From JAXDMK01 sp963765955 (GTDB lineage: Bacteria; Actinomycetota; Acidimicrobiia; Acidimicrobiales; AC-14): a stretch of DNA of 64,000 bases. Both the position numbers and the translations under genes were made by a program. Location: positions 62,001 to 126,000 of the forward strand of contig CAVXYA010000006.1 of NCBI GenBank assembly GCA_963765955.1, read 5' to 3'. The notes under the pieces were generated by a model. The model did no database searches. It saw only the letters and a program-made list of their open reading frames with translations, and was not told the origin of the DNA. Of the stretch, positions 26,768 to 35,068 are shown piece by piece. Positions within the stretch are counted from its first letter, which is position 1; each line of letters begins with the position of its first letter.

Positions 26768-28149
26768 TGACCCCCGTGCCCGAACGACCCTCGCCCGGAC
26801 GACCCCAGCCCGACGCGGTGGTCACCGGCCACCTGCCGCCGGCCAGCTCGCCCGGTCACGTCACATGGGGTATCGAGCCGGTGGGACCCCTGCGGGGCGA
26901 CGTCGAGATCTCGGGCTCGAAGAACGCCGTCACCAAGCTCATGGTGGCCGCCCTGCTGGCCCACACGCCCAGCGTCATCACCAACGCCCCCCGACTGGGC
27001 GACGTCGACATCACCGCCGGCATGCTGCGCTCCCTGGGGGCGGGCGTGGAGATCGACGGCGACAAGGTGACGGTCGATCCCGAGTCCACCACCGGCAGCC
27101 GCATCCCGGTGTCGTACACCGGGCTCAACCGAGTCCCCATCCTCATGGTCGGTCCCCTGCTGCACCGCATCGGCGAGGCGTTCGTCCCCCTCGTGGGCGG
27201 CGACCGCATCGGGTCCCGGCCGGTCGACTTCCACGTCCAGGCCCTGCGCCAGTTCGGGGCCGAGGTGGAGCTCACCGACGAGGGGCTGGAGGCCAAGGCC
27301 CTCCGCCTGCACGGCGCCCATTTCGCCCTCCCCTTCCCCAGCGTGGGCGCCACCGAGACGGTGCTGATGACCGCGGCCGTGGCCGAGGGCCGCACCATCC
27401 TCGACAACGCCGCCGTCGAGCCCGAGGTGGTGGAGCTGGCCCTGCTCCTGCAGCGCATGGGGGCCCGAATCGAGCTGCAGCCCGACCGCCGCTTCGTCAT
27501 CGAGGGGGTCTCCCACCTGGAGGGCGCCACCCAGCGGCTCGGTGGCGACCGCATCGAGGCCTTCTCCTACCTGGTGGCGGGGCTGGCCACCGGTGGCAAG
27601 GTCCGCATCCGGGGCTGCGGCCAGGACCGGCTGGTGACGGCCATCTCCACCCTCCAGCGAATGGGGGCCCGGTTCGAGATCGACGACGACCACATCGCGG
27701 CCGAGGCCGACCAGCTGCGGCCGGCGGCGGTGCAGACCAGCCCCCACCCCGGGTTCATGACCGACTGGCAGCCGCCCCTGGTCGTGCTCTGCACCCGGGC
27801 CGCGGGCATGTCGGTGATCCACGAGACCGTGTTCGAGGACCGCCTGGGCTACGTCGACGCCCTGCGCTCCATGGACGCCGAGGTCGAGCTGTTCGAGCAG
27901 TGCCTGGTGGGCGAGTCGTGCCGGTTCCAGGAGAGCGGGTCGTACCACTCGGCCCTGGTGCGGGGGGGCGGCAGCCTCCGGGGGGCGGAGGTGGAGATGC
28001 CCGACATCCGGGGCGCCTTCGCCTACGTCATCGCCGCCGCCACCGCCGACGGCCCGTCGATCCTCCACGGGGTCCACCACCTGGAGCGGGGCTACGACCA
28101 GGCCCTGGCCAAGTTCTCCGACCTCGGCCTGCGCATCAACCCCTCCTGA
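26764..28149 (+). CDS. murA: UDP-N-acetylglucosamine 1-carboxyvinyltransferase with Asp active site
   Basis: First step of peptidoglycan precursor synthesis (PEP plus UDP-GlcNAc). 461 residues, with about 35 extra N-terminal residues compared with the 420-residue family. ISGSKNAVTKLMVAALLA near residue 44, FPSVGATETVLM, QAL/FHV and FMTDWQPPL are family motifs. At the catalytic loop GGDRIGSRPVDFHV residue 147 is Asp where most bacteria have Cys; the same change in mycobacterial MurA gives fosfomycin resistance. ATG 26764 overlaps the helD stop. Confidence 0.88.
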   Translation: MMTPVPERPSPGRPQPDAVVTGHLPPASSPGHVTWGIEPVGPLRGDVEISGSKNAVTKLMVAALLAHTPSVITNAPRLGDVDITAGMLRSLGAGVEIDGDKVTVDPESTTGSRIPVSYTGLNRVPILMVGPLLHRIGEAFVPLVGGDRIGSRPVDFHVQALRQFGAEVELTDEGLEAKALRLHGAHFALPFPSVGATETVLMTAAVAEGRTILDNAAVEPEVVELALLLQRMGARIELQPDRRFVIEGVSHLEGATQRLGGDRIEAFSYLVAGLATGGKVRIRGCGQDRLVTAISTLQRMGARFEIDDDHIAAEADQLRPAAVQTSPHPGFMTDWQPPLVVLCTRAAGMSVIHETVFEDRLGYVDALRSMDAEVELFEQCLVGESCRFQESGSYHSALVRGGGSLRGAEVEMPDIRGAFAYVIAAATADGPSILHGVHHLERGYDQALAKFSDLGLRINPS

Positions 28150-28163
28150 GGGCCTTGCTCAGG
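28145..28163. terminator. Hairpin made from two convergent stop codons
   Basis: CCTGAG (28145-28150), 7-nt loop, CTCAGG (28158-28163). The left arm contains the murA TGA and the right arm contains the L,D-transpeptidase stop on the other strand. Short for a terminator but in the right place. Confidence 0.4.
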
Positions 28164-28950
28164 CCAGGATCTCGACGGGGACGCCGATGGGGAGGATCTC
28201 GGCCAGACGGGTGATGCCCTCGTTGCTCATCCGGATGCACCCGTTGCTCACGTCGGACCCCAGCCCGGCGGGGTCGCTGGTGCCGTGGATGCCGAACTGG
28301 CCGTCGCCGCCGGCGAAGTCGTACAGCACCTCGGAGTAGCCCGACAGCCCGTAGGCGTAGGGGCCGTAGGCCGCCTTCTGTGACCGGAAGAGCTCGACCG
28401 TGTAGAACCGGCCGCCGGGCGTGGGGGTGTTGGCCACGCCGACGCCCACCGGTTCCTGGTGGAAGACCCCGTCCCCGTTGAAGACGGTCAGCCGGTGGGC
28501 GCCCAGCTCCACCACGATCCGGTAGTTGTGGCCGGCGACGGTGACGTCGGCGACGCGGATCCACCCGGTGGAGCCGTTGGGGCGCACCGGCAGCATGACG
28601 TTGAGCCAGTCGCCCCGCTGGCCGGTGACGAGGAACACCTGCTTGGCGCCCGACGGTCGTGGGTTCTCGAAGGCCCGCGAGGCGGGAGCGCCGCCGTCGG
28701 GCGAGTCGAAGACCTCGATCGAGGCCCCCTTGGCGGTGGCCACCAGGCTGCGGTGGCGCGGGATCGTGGTGGTCGACGGGAACGCCGGGGGAAGGCGCAG
28801 GGTCGTCGTCGGCCCGGGCGTGACCGGCACCGTCGGGGCCGCGGTCTCGACCGCTTGCCGGGCGGATCGTCGGTCGCCGGGCGCGGACCCGAGCGCGGCC
28901 ATGCCCAGGCTCACGACGAGCAAGCCGAGCGTCATGGCCCACCGACGCAT
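28159..28950 (-). CDS. Exported L,D-transpeptidase (YkuD domain)
   Basis: 263 residues. N-terminal signal or anchor (LGLLVVSLGMAALGSA), a Thr/Pro-rich linker, an SH3-like segment (about 70-130, GQRGDWLNVMLPVRPNGSTGWI), and a YkuD catalytic domain (about 135-262) with HGTSDPAGLGSDVSNGCIRM, which holds the catalytic His and Cys. Makes 3-3 cross-links in peptidoglycan or attaches proteins to it. Placed tail-to-tail with murA. Confidence 0.88.
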   Translation of the reverse strand: MRRWAMTLGLLVVSLGMAALGSAPGDRRSARQAVETAAPTVPVTPGPTTTLRLPPAFPSTTTIPRHRSLVATAKGASIEVFDSPDGGAPASRAFENPRPSGAKQVFLVTGQRGDWLNVMLPVRPNGSTGWIRVADVTVAGHNYRIVVELGAHRLTVFNGDGVFHQEPVGVGVANTPTPGGRFYTVELFRSQKAAYGPYAYGLSGYSEVLYDFAGGDGQFGIHGTSDPAGLGSDVSNGCIRMSNEGITRLAEILPIGVPVEILA

Positions 28951-28956
28951 GTCCGG

Positions 28957-28962
28957 AGCGTA
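28957..28962 (-). promoter_or_regulatory. -10 box of likely leaderless L,D-transpeptidase transcript
   Basis: On the minus strand TACGCT ends 6 nt before ATG 28950; no Shine-Dalgarno sequence. Confidence 0.5.
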
Positions 28963-29016
28963 CCGGCCGACCCCCGTCCGGCCGCGGTCGTCGCCTCGAC
29001 CGCGCCGAAGGTGGCG

Positions 29017-30441
29017 CTATTCGGCGGCGCCGGGGGCCGGAGGACGGGGTGGCGTCTCGGGTTCGGGGAACTCGCCACCGCCCTCGGTCGTCTCGGCCGA
29101 CCCGATGTTCTGCTGGGCGATGACGTAGGTGTTGCCGTCCTCGTCCTCCAGAGGGACGCTCGTCACCTGCTCGTCGGTCGGCTGGCTGGACTGGTTGGGT
29201 TCAGACGGGGTGGGTTCGGTTCCGGTGTCGCTCACGCCCGACCCGTCCCCTTCAGTGGCGTCCGTGAAACGGTCGGGGTGGGGTTCGGGTGGCGGTCGCC
29301 GTAGCTCCAGGTAGACGACCTTGGCCGACGCCACCACCGGGACGGCCAGCAAGGCACCCACCACGCCGCCGGCCGAGACCCCGATCAGGGCCGCGGTCAT
29401 GGTGGCCGGGGGGGACAGCTTCACCGACCGGCCCACGATCAGGGGCCCGAGGATGTGGTTCTCGAACTGGAGGTAGAGGATGAAGAAGGCGGCGCAGATA
29501 AGGCCGGTGGTGATCCCTTGGGTCAGTCCCAGCAGGACGAACGGGATGCCGCCGGCCGCCCCTCCGATCTGGGGCACGAGGTCGAAGATGGCCACCCACA
29601 GGGCCAGCAACGGGGTCAGGGGCACGCCCAGGATGAGGCCGACGACCAGCACGCTCAGGCCGGCGATGCCCGCCACCAGCACCGATCCGGCCACGTAGCG
29701 GCCGACCGTCTCGTAGGCGAGCGAGCCGATGCGATCGGCCTGGGGCCGCCGAGCGAGTGGCACCATGCGCCGGAGGCCCCGGACCAGGCGCTCGCCGTCG
29801 AGCAGCAGGCTGATGGTGACGAGCAGGGTGAAGAAGGCGGCGAGGAAGCCGTCGGCGACCCGGACGGCCGCCTCCCCAAGGGGCGTGTCCTCCCCCTCGA
29901 GCCGCTCGGGAAGCTCCTCGATCCACCGACGGACCGAGTCGGCCGTGCCTGCCTTCTCGAGGTCGTCGCCCACGATCGGGAGCTGCTCGATCTGGCCCAC
30001 CACCTCGTCGAGGTCGCCGCCCACCTGCCGGCCCTGGCGGATCGCAGGCGGCGCCAGCAGCGCGACCGCAGCCACCGCCAGCAGCACCAGCAGGGCCACC
30101 ACCGAAGCCACCGCCGCCGGGCGGGACAGGCGGAGCCGGCGCTCGGCCGCGCTCACCAATGGCGTCAGGGCCAGGGCCAGCAGGCTGCCCACGGCCAGTA
30201 CGGTCAGCGCTCGGGGCGCGGTGCGGATGAGGCTGGTCAGGGCCAGCAGGGCGACGAAGGCACCCAGCACCCAGGCCACCGACCGCCAGTCGAGGTCGAC
30301 CTCGTGCACCGGGCCCCGCCAGCGGACGGGCCGCCGGGACCCGTCGCCCGGCTCGTCGCCGAGGCCGTCGCCCGACCGGTCGGCGTCGGTCGCGGCCGGG
30401 TCCGACTGCGCGAGAGTCGGAGGAAGGCCCGAGTCCGCCAC
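29017..30441 (-). CDS. AI-2E-family permease
   Basis: 474 residues. An acidic N-terminal tail, about seven to eight helices, the family core (DLDEVVGQIEQLPIVGDDLE, GGAAGGIPFVLLGLTQG, LQFENHILGPLIVGRSVKL) and a long acidic, disordered C-terminal tail of about 80 residues. The family includes AI-2 exporters and Na+/H+ antiporters; substrate unknown. The GTG at 30441 lies at the edge of a 19-nt palindrome shared with the divergent paralog. Confidence 0.82.
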   Translation of the reverse strand: MADSGLPPTLAQSDPAATDADRSGDGLGDEPGDGSRRPVRWRGPVHEVDLDWRSVAWVLGAFVALLALTSLIRTAPRALTVLAVGSLLALALTPLVSAAERRLRLSRPAAVASVVALLVLLAVAAVALLAPPAIRQGRQVGGDLDEVVGQIEQLPIVGDDLEKAGTADSVRRWIEELPERLEGEDTPLGEAAVRVADGFLAAFFTLLVTISLLLDGERLVRGLRRMVPLARRPQADRIGSLAYETVGRYVAGSVLVAGIAGLSVLVVGLILGVPLTPLLALWVAIFDLVPQIGGAAGGIPFVLLGLTQGITTGLICAAFFILYLQFENHILGPLIVGRSVKLSPPATMTAALIGVSAGGVVGALLAVPVVASAKVVYLELRRPPPEPHPDRFTDATEGDGSGVSDTGTEPTPSEPNQSSQPTDEQVTSVPLEDEDGNTYVIAQQNIGSAETTEGGGEFPEPETPPRPPAPGAAE

Positions 30442-30460
30442 CGTCGGTACTGTACCGACG
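30442..30460. promoter_or_regulatory. Palindromic bidirectional promoter of two AI-2E permease genes
   Basis: CGTCGGTACTGTACCGACG is a perfect 9+1+9 palindrome filling the whole gap between the two starts. It holds TACTGT on plus (30448-30453, 6 nt before GTG 30460) and TACAGT on minus (30454-30449, 7 nt before GTG 30441). Each is a -10 box for a leaderless transcript, and the symmetry suggests a shared operator. Confidence 0.6.
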
Positions 30461-31485
30461 TGGCGGTGCCGAGGGAGAGGCTGCGGATCAGCCCCCGGTC
30501 CGCGGTCCTGGCCGTCGCCATGCTCGGTGCCACCCTGGCCGGTCTGGCCGTGGCCGCCGCCTCCCGCCGGGTCATCGGCTGGATCCTCGTGGCCGCCACC
30601 TTCGCCGGCCTGCTCCATCCCGTCGTGTCGTGGCTCCAGCGGCGGATGCGCCGGGGCCTGGCCGTGCTGCTGGTGATGGTGGTCCTGGTCGGCACGGCCG
30701 GCGTGGTCATCTACGCCCTGGTCGATGACGTCCGGGCCGAGACCCGCCGCCTGCAGGAGGTGGCGCCGGAGCGGGCGGAGGAGATCGAGCGTTCGGACCG
30801 CTTCGGAAGCCTGGCCCGCGACCTCCGGCTGTCAGAGCGCACCCGTCGCTTCCTCGACGACCTTCCCGAACGGCTGCGGGGAGGGACGGCGGCCGACGCC
30901 ATCCGGGCCGCCGCCACCCGGGGGGTGGCCTTCCTCGCCACCGCCGTGCTCACCATCTTCTTCCTGCAGCACGGGCCTCGGATCGCGGCTGCCGCCGTCC
31001 GCCAGCTCTCCGACCCCCACCGGCGGGAACGCCTGCGGACACTGGCACCGGTGGTCTACGCCCGAGCCTTCGGCTACGCCGCCAGCAGCCTCACCATGGC
31101 CGTCGCCGCCGGGCTCTTCGCCTTCGTCGCGGCCCGGGCTGCCGGAGTCCCCGGCCCGGCCGCCCTCGGCATCTGGGTCGGCCTCTGGGACCTGGTGCCG
31201 GTGGGGGGCGCCCTGGTGGGCGCCATTCCCATCGTGGGCCTGGCCGCGGTGAGCTCGGCGACGGATGCCACGTGGCTGGGGGCGCTCTTCGTCGCCTACC
31301 AGCTGGCCGAGAACTTCCTGGTCGAGCGGAGGGTGGAGGCCCAGACGGTGCACGTCGGGCCCTTCCTCACCCTGGCCGCGGGGCTGGTCGGCCTCGAGCT
31401 GGCGGGGGTGCCGGGCGCCCTCCTCTCGGTGCTGGCCGCCACCATCGCCATCGCTGCCGTCGACGAGGTCGCCCCCGCCTCCTGA
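30460..31485 (+). CDS. AI-2E-family permease, divergent paralog
   Basis: 341 residues, seven to eight helices, ending IAIAAVDEVAPAS. Core motifs GVPGPAALGIWVGLWDLVPV, GGALVGAIPIVGLAAVSS and YQLAENFLVERRVEAQTVHV match the family. Lacks the long acidic tails of its neighbour, so the two are diverged rather than recent copies. Start GTG 30460 chosen because it begins at the palindrome edge. Confidence 0.82.
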   Translation: MAVPRERLRISPRSAVLAVAMLGATLAGLAVAAASRRVIGWILVAATFAGLLHPVVSWLQRRMRRGLAVLLVMVVLVGTAGVVIYALVDDVRAETRRLQEVAPERAEEIERSDRFGSLARDLRLSERTRRFLDDLPERLRGGTAADAIRAAATRGVAFLATAVLTIFFLQHGPRIAAAAVRQLSDPHRRERLRTLAPVVYARAFGYAASSLTMAVAAGLFAFVAARAAGVPGPAALGIWVGLWDLVPVGGALVGAIPIVGLAAVSSATDATWLGALFVAYQLAENFLVERRVEAQTVHVGPFLTLAAGLVGLELAGVPGALLSVLAATIAIAAVDEVAPAS

Positions 31486-31533
31486 CGGCCGCCCCATGGG
31501 TGTGACCGGCGGCGGGTCGGGAAGGAACGGCCC

Positions 31534-31755
31534 ATGAGCGACCAACAGGCCACCGGCACCAGCGACCCGACCTACAACGTGATCAGCGTGGTGTACCACG
31601 CCCTCCAGGGAGCGGAGACGATCGAGAAGTACCTCGACGACGAGGGCACCGACGACGAGCTGCGGACCTTCTTCCAGCAGGTCCAGCAGGGCTACCGGCG
31701 GGCGGCGGACATGGGCAAGCAGCTCCTCGTCCAGCGCATCGAGCACGAGCACTAG
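31534..31755 (+). CDS. Small conserved-looking hypothetical protein
   Basis: 73 residues, helical and acidic (TYNVISVVYHALQGAETIEK, then FFQQVQQGYRRAADMGKQLL). Good SD (GGAAGGA) 7 nt before ATG 31534. No known domain; the two-helix pattern resembles small actinobacterial proteins of unknown function. Confidence 0.65.
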   Translation: MSDQQATGTSDPTYNVISVVYHALQGAETIEKYLDDEGTDDELRTFFQQVQQGYRRAADMGKQLLVQRIEHEH

Positions 31756-31759
31756 GACC

Positions 31760-32734
31760 TCAGGGCTGGGGTCGGGGCTCGGGCGGTGGCTCGGCGGCGG
31801 CCGCCGCCCGTTGCTCCAGCCACCGGCGGAGGCCGGCGGCGTTGGAGTGGACGCCGTTGAGCGTCTCCAGCCGGGCCTGGTCGTCGGCGCTGGCGCCGGC
31901 CACGTCGGGGGCGAAGGCGTCGGACAGGGCCTCGGCGACGTCTCGACCGTCCCGCCACGCCGCCTCCGCCACCTCGGCCCACCGCCGCAGCACCTCGGCC
32001 GCCTCGTCCAGGGTGTCGGCAGGGTCGCCCGGCACGAGGCCGTAGTGGGCCAGGGCCAGGGCCGACGGGCGGCGGGCGGCGAAGCGGCGCAGCGAGTCGA
32101 GGGCCAGGTCGAGGTCGAAGTCGGGAGGGGGGGTGGCGGGACGGAGCACCCCCACGTCGGGTAGGCGCACCCCGACAGCGTCGCCCACGAAGAGGATCCC
32201 GGTCTCCGAGTCGTGCAGGCCGAGGTGGTGCTTGGCGTGACCGGGTGAGTCGACCGCGGTCAGGCTGCGGGTGGGGCCCACCACCACCTGGTCGCCCTCG
32301 CCCAGGATCTCGATGCGCGCCGCCGGCGTCGGCGCCAGCCGCCCGTAGAGCGTGTCGAGGAGATCGCCGTAGACGCGGGCCGCGGAGGCGACCAGGCGGG
32401 AGGGGTCGGCCAGGTGGCGGGCGCCCTTCTCGTGCACGTAGACGGTCGCCCGGGGGAAGGCGGCGGCCACGTCGCCCACCCCGCCGGCGTGGTCGAGATG
32501 GATGTGCGTCACCACCACGCCGGCCAGGTCGGACGGTCCCACCCCCAGCCGGTCGAGGGCGGCGAGGAGCGCCGGCACCGAGGTCTGGCTGCCGGTCTCC
32601 ACCAGCACCGGCTCCGGCCCTTCCACCAGGTAGCCGGCGGTGACCCGCTCCCATCCACCCAGGAGGGTGTCGATCTGGCGGACGCCGGGCCCGATCAGGC
32701 TCCCGTCCGCGCCTTCACCCGGGCTCAGCGGCAA
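31760..32734 (-). CDS. MBL-fold metallo-hydrolase
   Basis: 324 residues. VVTHIHLDHAGGVGDVAAAF (HxHxDH) near residue 76, HEKGARHLADPSRL, DSPGHAKHHLGLHD and GDAVGVRLPDVG form the metal site; a helical C-terminal domain follows (about 215-324). Similar in plan to glyoxalase II-like and lactonase-like proteins. TTG 32734 overlaps the end of the Cys-rich gene by ten bases; another start a little downstream is possible. Confidence 0.78.
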   Translation of the reverse strand: MPLSPGEGADGSLIGPGVRQIDTLLGGWERVTAGYLVEGPEPVLVETGSQTSVPALLAALDRLGVGPSDLAGVVVTHIHLDHAGGVGDVAAAFPRATVYVHEKGARHLADPSRLVASAARVYGDLLDTLYGRLAPTPAARIEILGEGDQVVVGPTRSLTAVDSPGHAKHHLGLHDSETGILFVGDAVGVRLPDVGVLRPATPPPDFDLDLALDSLRRFAARRPSALALAHYGLVPGDPADTLDEAAEVLRRWAEVAEAAWRDGRDVAEALSDAFAPDVAGASADDQARLETLNGVHSNAAGLRRWLEQRAAAAAEPPPEPRPQP

Positions 32735-32865
32735 CCGTCGTGTCCGCAGTTGCAGTCGTGCGCCTGGTGACCCTCGTGGGTCCCGTGCTTCTGGCAGTAG
32801 TCGCTGCAGAACCCGTCCTCACGGGGCTCGCAGTTGCATCCCTCGTGTCCGCACGTCGCAGCCAT
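32725..32865 (-). CDS. Tiny Cys/His-rich metallothionein-like protein
   Basis: 46 residues with nine Cys and several His: MAATCGHEGCNCEPRED, then CSDYCQKHG and a closing CNCGHDGCR. Cys-x-Cys and Cys-x3-Cys spacing resembles bacterial metallothioneins (Zn, Cd or Cu binding), but it is not a clear SmtA. A strong GGGAGG lies 5 nt before ATG 32865. It precedes the metallo-hydrolase and may be coupled to it. Confidence 0.7.
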   Translation of the reverse strand: MAATCGHEGCNCEPREDGFCSDYCQKHGTHEGHQAHDCNCGHDGCR

Positions 32866-32951
32866 GTGTGCCTCCCGATGCGCCGGTCGGTCCGGCGCCG
32901 CCACCGGCCACGGTAGAGGGCGTGGCTGGCGGAAGTGGCCGCCACGAGCCG

Positions 32952-32957
32952 TAACGT
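32952..32957 (+). promoter_or_regulatory. -10 box of likely leaderless pyk transcript
   Basis: TAACGT ends 7 nt before GTG 32965; no Shine-Dalgarno sequence. Confidence 0.5.
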
Positions 32958-32964
32958 GGCGGCC

Positions 32965-34410
32965 GTGGAACGCCGGACCAAGATCGTCGCCACCGTCGGC
33001 CCGGCGTCCGAGGACCCGGTGGTCCTGCGGGCGATGATCGCGGCGGGCATGGACATGGCCCGCCTGTCGCTGGCCCACGGTCCGGCGGCGGAGACGGTCG
33101 ACCGCATCCGGCGGGTCCGGCAGGCGGCGGAGGACGAGGGCCGCACCGTGGGCGTGCTCGTCGACCTCCCGGGGCCGAAGGTCAGGGCGGCCTCGTTCCC
33201 CGACGATGGGGTCCATCTCGCCGAGGGCGACACCGTCGACCTCGTTCCCGCCCTCGACGGCGAGGCCGCGAGCGACGGTCGGCGGATCGCGGTCGACGAT
33301 CCCGACCTGGTCCACCACGTGTCGTTGGGGGACACCATCGCCCTCGGAGACGGTGGGATCCAGCTGCTGGTGACGATGCTGAGCGCGGACAAGCTTGTCA
33401 CCCGGGTCCTGTCCGGCGGCCCGGCCCGGGGCCGGCCCGGCGTGAGCTTCCCCGGGGCCACGGCGATGACGACGCCCACCGCCGACGACCTCCGCCTCCT
33501 CGACATCGTGTGCGCGGCCGACGTCGACGCGGTGGCGGTGTCCTTCGTCCGGACGGCGGCCGACATCGAGCGGGTGCGGGCCGCGGTCGGTCCTGACGGG
33601 CCCATGCTGATCGCCAAGATCGAGACCCAGGAGGCGGTCGACAACCTCGACGAGGTCATCGCCGCGTCCGACGGCGTCATGGTCGCCCGGGGCGACCTCG
33701 GCGTCCGGTGCGCCCTGGAGGACGTCCCCCACTATCAGAAGCTGATCATCAAGACAGGGGTGAGCTACGCCCGCCCGGTGATCACCGCCACCCAGATGCT
33801 GGAGTCGATGGTGTCGGCGCCCACCCCCACCCGGGCCGAGGTGAGCGACGTGGCCAACGCGGTGTTCGACGGCAGCAGCGCCCTGATGCTGTCGGGGGAG
33901 ACGGCGATCGGCCACGACCCAGCGGCGGCGGTGCGGGCCATGGCCCGGATCGCGGCCCGGGCCGAGAAGGAGTTCAACTACGAGCTGTGGGGCCGCAACC
34001 TGGGTCTGCAGCTGCTCTCCGGCACTCGCGGGCGACCGGTGCTCGACCGCATCGGCGCCTCCATCTCGGCCGCCGCCTGGCGGGCCGCCATCGACGCCGA
34101 CGCGGCCGCCATCATCGCCTGCACCAACAGCGGGGCCACCGCCCGGGCCATCTCCCGGTTCCGGCCCCGGATGCCCGTCGTGGGCGCCACCCCGTCGCTG
34201 CGCACCGCCCGCCAGCTGTCCGTGGCCTGGGGCGTCACGCCGGTGCTCACCGAGCGCCGGGGCACCACCGACGACATCGTGTGGTTCGCCACCAAGGCCG
34301 CCGTCGACCTGGAGATCGTCAAGAGCGGCGACGTGGTCGCCATCCTGGTCGGCTCGGGCCAGGACCCGGACTCCGTCACCGACATCCTCCGCCTGGTCCG
34401 CATCCGCTGA
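32965..34410 (+). CDS. pyk: Pyruvate kinase
   Basis: Last step of glycolysis, PEP plus ADP to pyruvate and ATP. 481 residues: RRTKIVATVGPASEDP at the N-terminus, the MDMARLSLAHG substrate segment (usually N-F-S-H-G; Asn and Phe are replaced here), LPGPKVRAA, SFVRTAADIERVR, MLIAKIETQEAVDNLDE, VMVARGDLGVRCALEDVP, ITATQMLESM and MLSGETAIG. The C-terminal allosteric domain is complete. A real enzyme given the catalytic Lys and acidic metal ligands, but the NFSHG change is worth note. Confidence 0.9.
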   Translation: MERRTKIVATVGPASEDPVVLRAMIAAGMDMARLSLAHGPAAETVDRIRRVRQAAEDEGRTVGVLVDLPGPKVRAASFPDDGVHLAEGDTVDLVPALDGEAASDGRRIAVDDPDLVHHVSLGDTIALGDGGIQLLVTMLSADKLVTRVLSGGPARGRPGVSFPGATAMTTPTADDLRLLDIVCAADVDAVAVSFVRTAADIERVRAAVGPDGPMLIAKIETQEAVDNLDEVIAASDGVMVARGDLGVRCALEDVPHYQKLIIKTGVSYARPVITATQMLESMVSAPTPTRAEVSDVANAVFDGSSALMLSGETAIGHDPAAAVRAMARIAARAEKEFNYELWGRNLGLQLLSGTRGRPVLDRIGASISAAAWRAAIDADAAAIIACTNSGATARAISRFRPRMPVVGATPSLRTARQLSVAWGVTPVLTERRGTTDDIVWFATKAAVDLEIVKSGDVVAILVGSGQDPDSVTDILRLVRIR

Positions 34411-34448
34411 GGGGGCAGTGCCCCCGCCCACCGCCGCCGGCGCCAGAC

Positions 34449-34499
34449 CGAACTGGTGACACTTTCGGCCACTCTGTGGCGTTGAGCGTCACCAGTTCG
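34449..34499. repeat. Dispersed palindromic repeat, copy B
   Basis: CGAACTGGTGAC (34449-34460) pairs perfectly with GTCACCAGTTCG (34488-34499); inside are two 7-nt unpaired sides and an inner GCCAC/GTGGC hairpin with a TCT loop. Lies between pyk and the methyltransferase gene. Confidence 0.75.
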
Positions 34500-34529
34500 A
34501 GTGTCGCACCGGGTCGGCATACTGGGTGG

Positions 34530-35039
34530 ATGGCCGACAACGACGCCTACATCCCGCTCGACACGCCCATGGGGCCGGTCTTCGTGGCCTGGAACGACCA
34601 CGGGGTGTGCCGGGTCGAGCCCGGCACCGACGAGGCTCGCTTCGAGGCCGGCTTCAAGGCCCGCTTCGGGCGCTCGGTCGCCCGGGCCGACGAGCCGCCC
34701 GCCCTCCTCGCGCACGAGCCGGTGCCCATCGACTGGCGGGGGGTCGCCGAGTTCGACCGGGCCGTGCTCACCGCCATCCGGGCCATCCCGCCGGGCGACG
34801 CCTGGACCTACGGCGAGGTGGCCCAGGCCATCGGCAAGCCGGGCGCGGCCCGGGCCGTGGGCGGGGCGCTCGGCCGCAACCGGGTCCCGGTGATCGTCCC
34901 CTGCCACCGGGTGGTGGCCGGCAACGGGCTGGGCGGGTTCGGGCTGGGCCTCGACGCCAAGAGGGCGCTCCTGGCCGCCGAGGGCTATCCGGCCGTCGAG
35001 CAGGGCCGCCTGCTCCCGTCCTTTGACCCGATCGTTTGA
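34530..35039 (+). CDS. ogt: Methylated-DNA-protein cysteine methyltransferase
   Basis: 169 residues. Repairs O6-alkylguanine by moving the alkyl group onto its own Cys. The active-site motif VPVIVPCHRVV and the Arg-finger HTH (WTYGEVAQAIGKPGAARAVG) are complete; the N-terminal ribonuclease-H-like half is present, with no Ada regulatory domain. Next to a uracil-DNA protein gene, so a small base-repair locus. Confidence 0.88.
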   Translation: MADNDAYIPLDTPMGPVFVAWNDHGVCRVEPGTDEARFEAGFKARFGRSVARADEPPALLAHEPVPIDWRGVAEFDRAVLTAIRAIPPGDAWTYGEVAQAIGKPGAARAVGGALGRNRVPVIVPCHRVVAGNGLGGFGLGLDAKRALLAAEGYPAVEQGRLLPSFDPIV

Positions 35040-35068
35040 CCGGGCCGGGCCCGGGGTAGCTCGGCCGG

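Noticed and set aside
29017..31485. AI-2 quorum-sensing export as assigned function
   Set aside because: The AI-2E family is broad and no luxS or other AI-2 gene is in the window.
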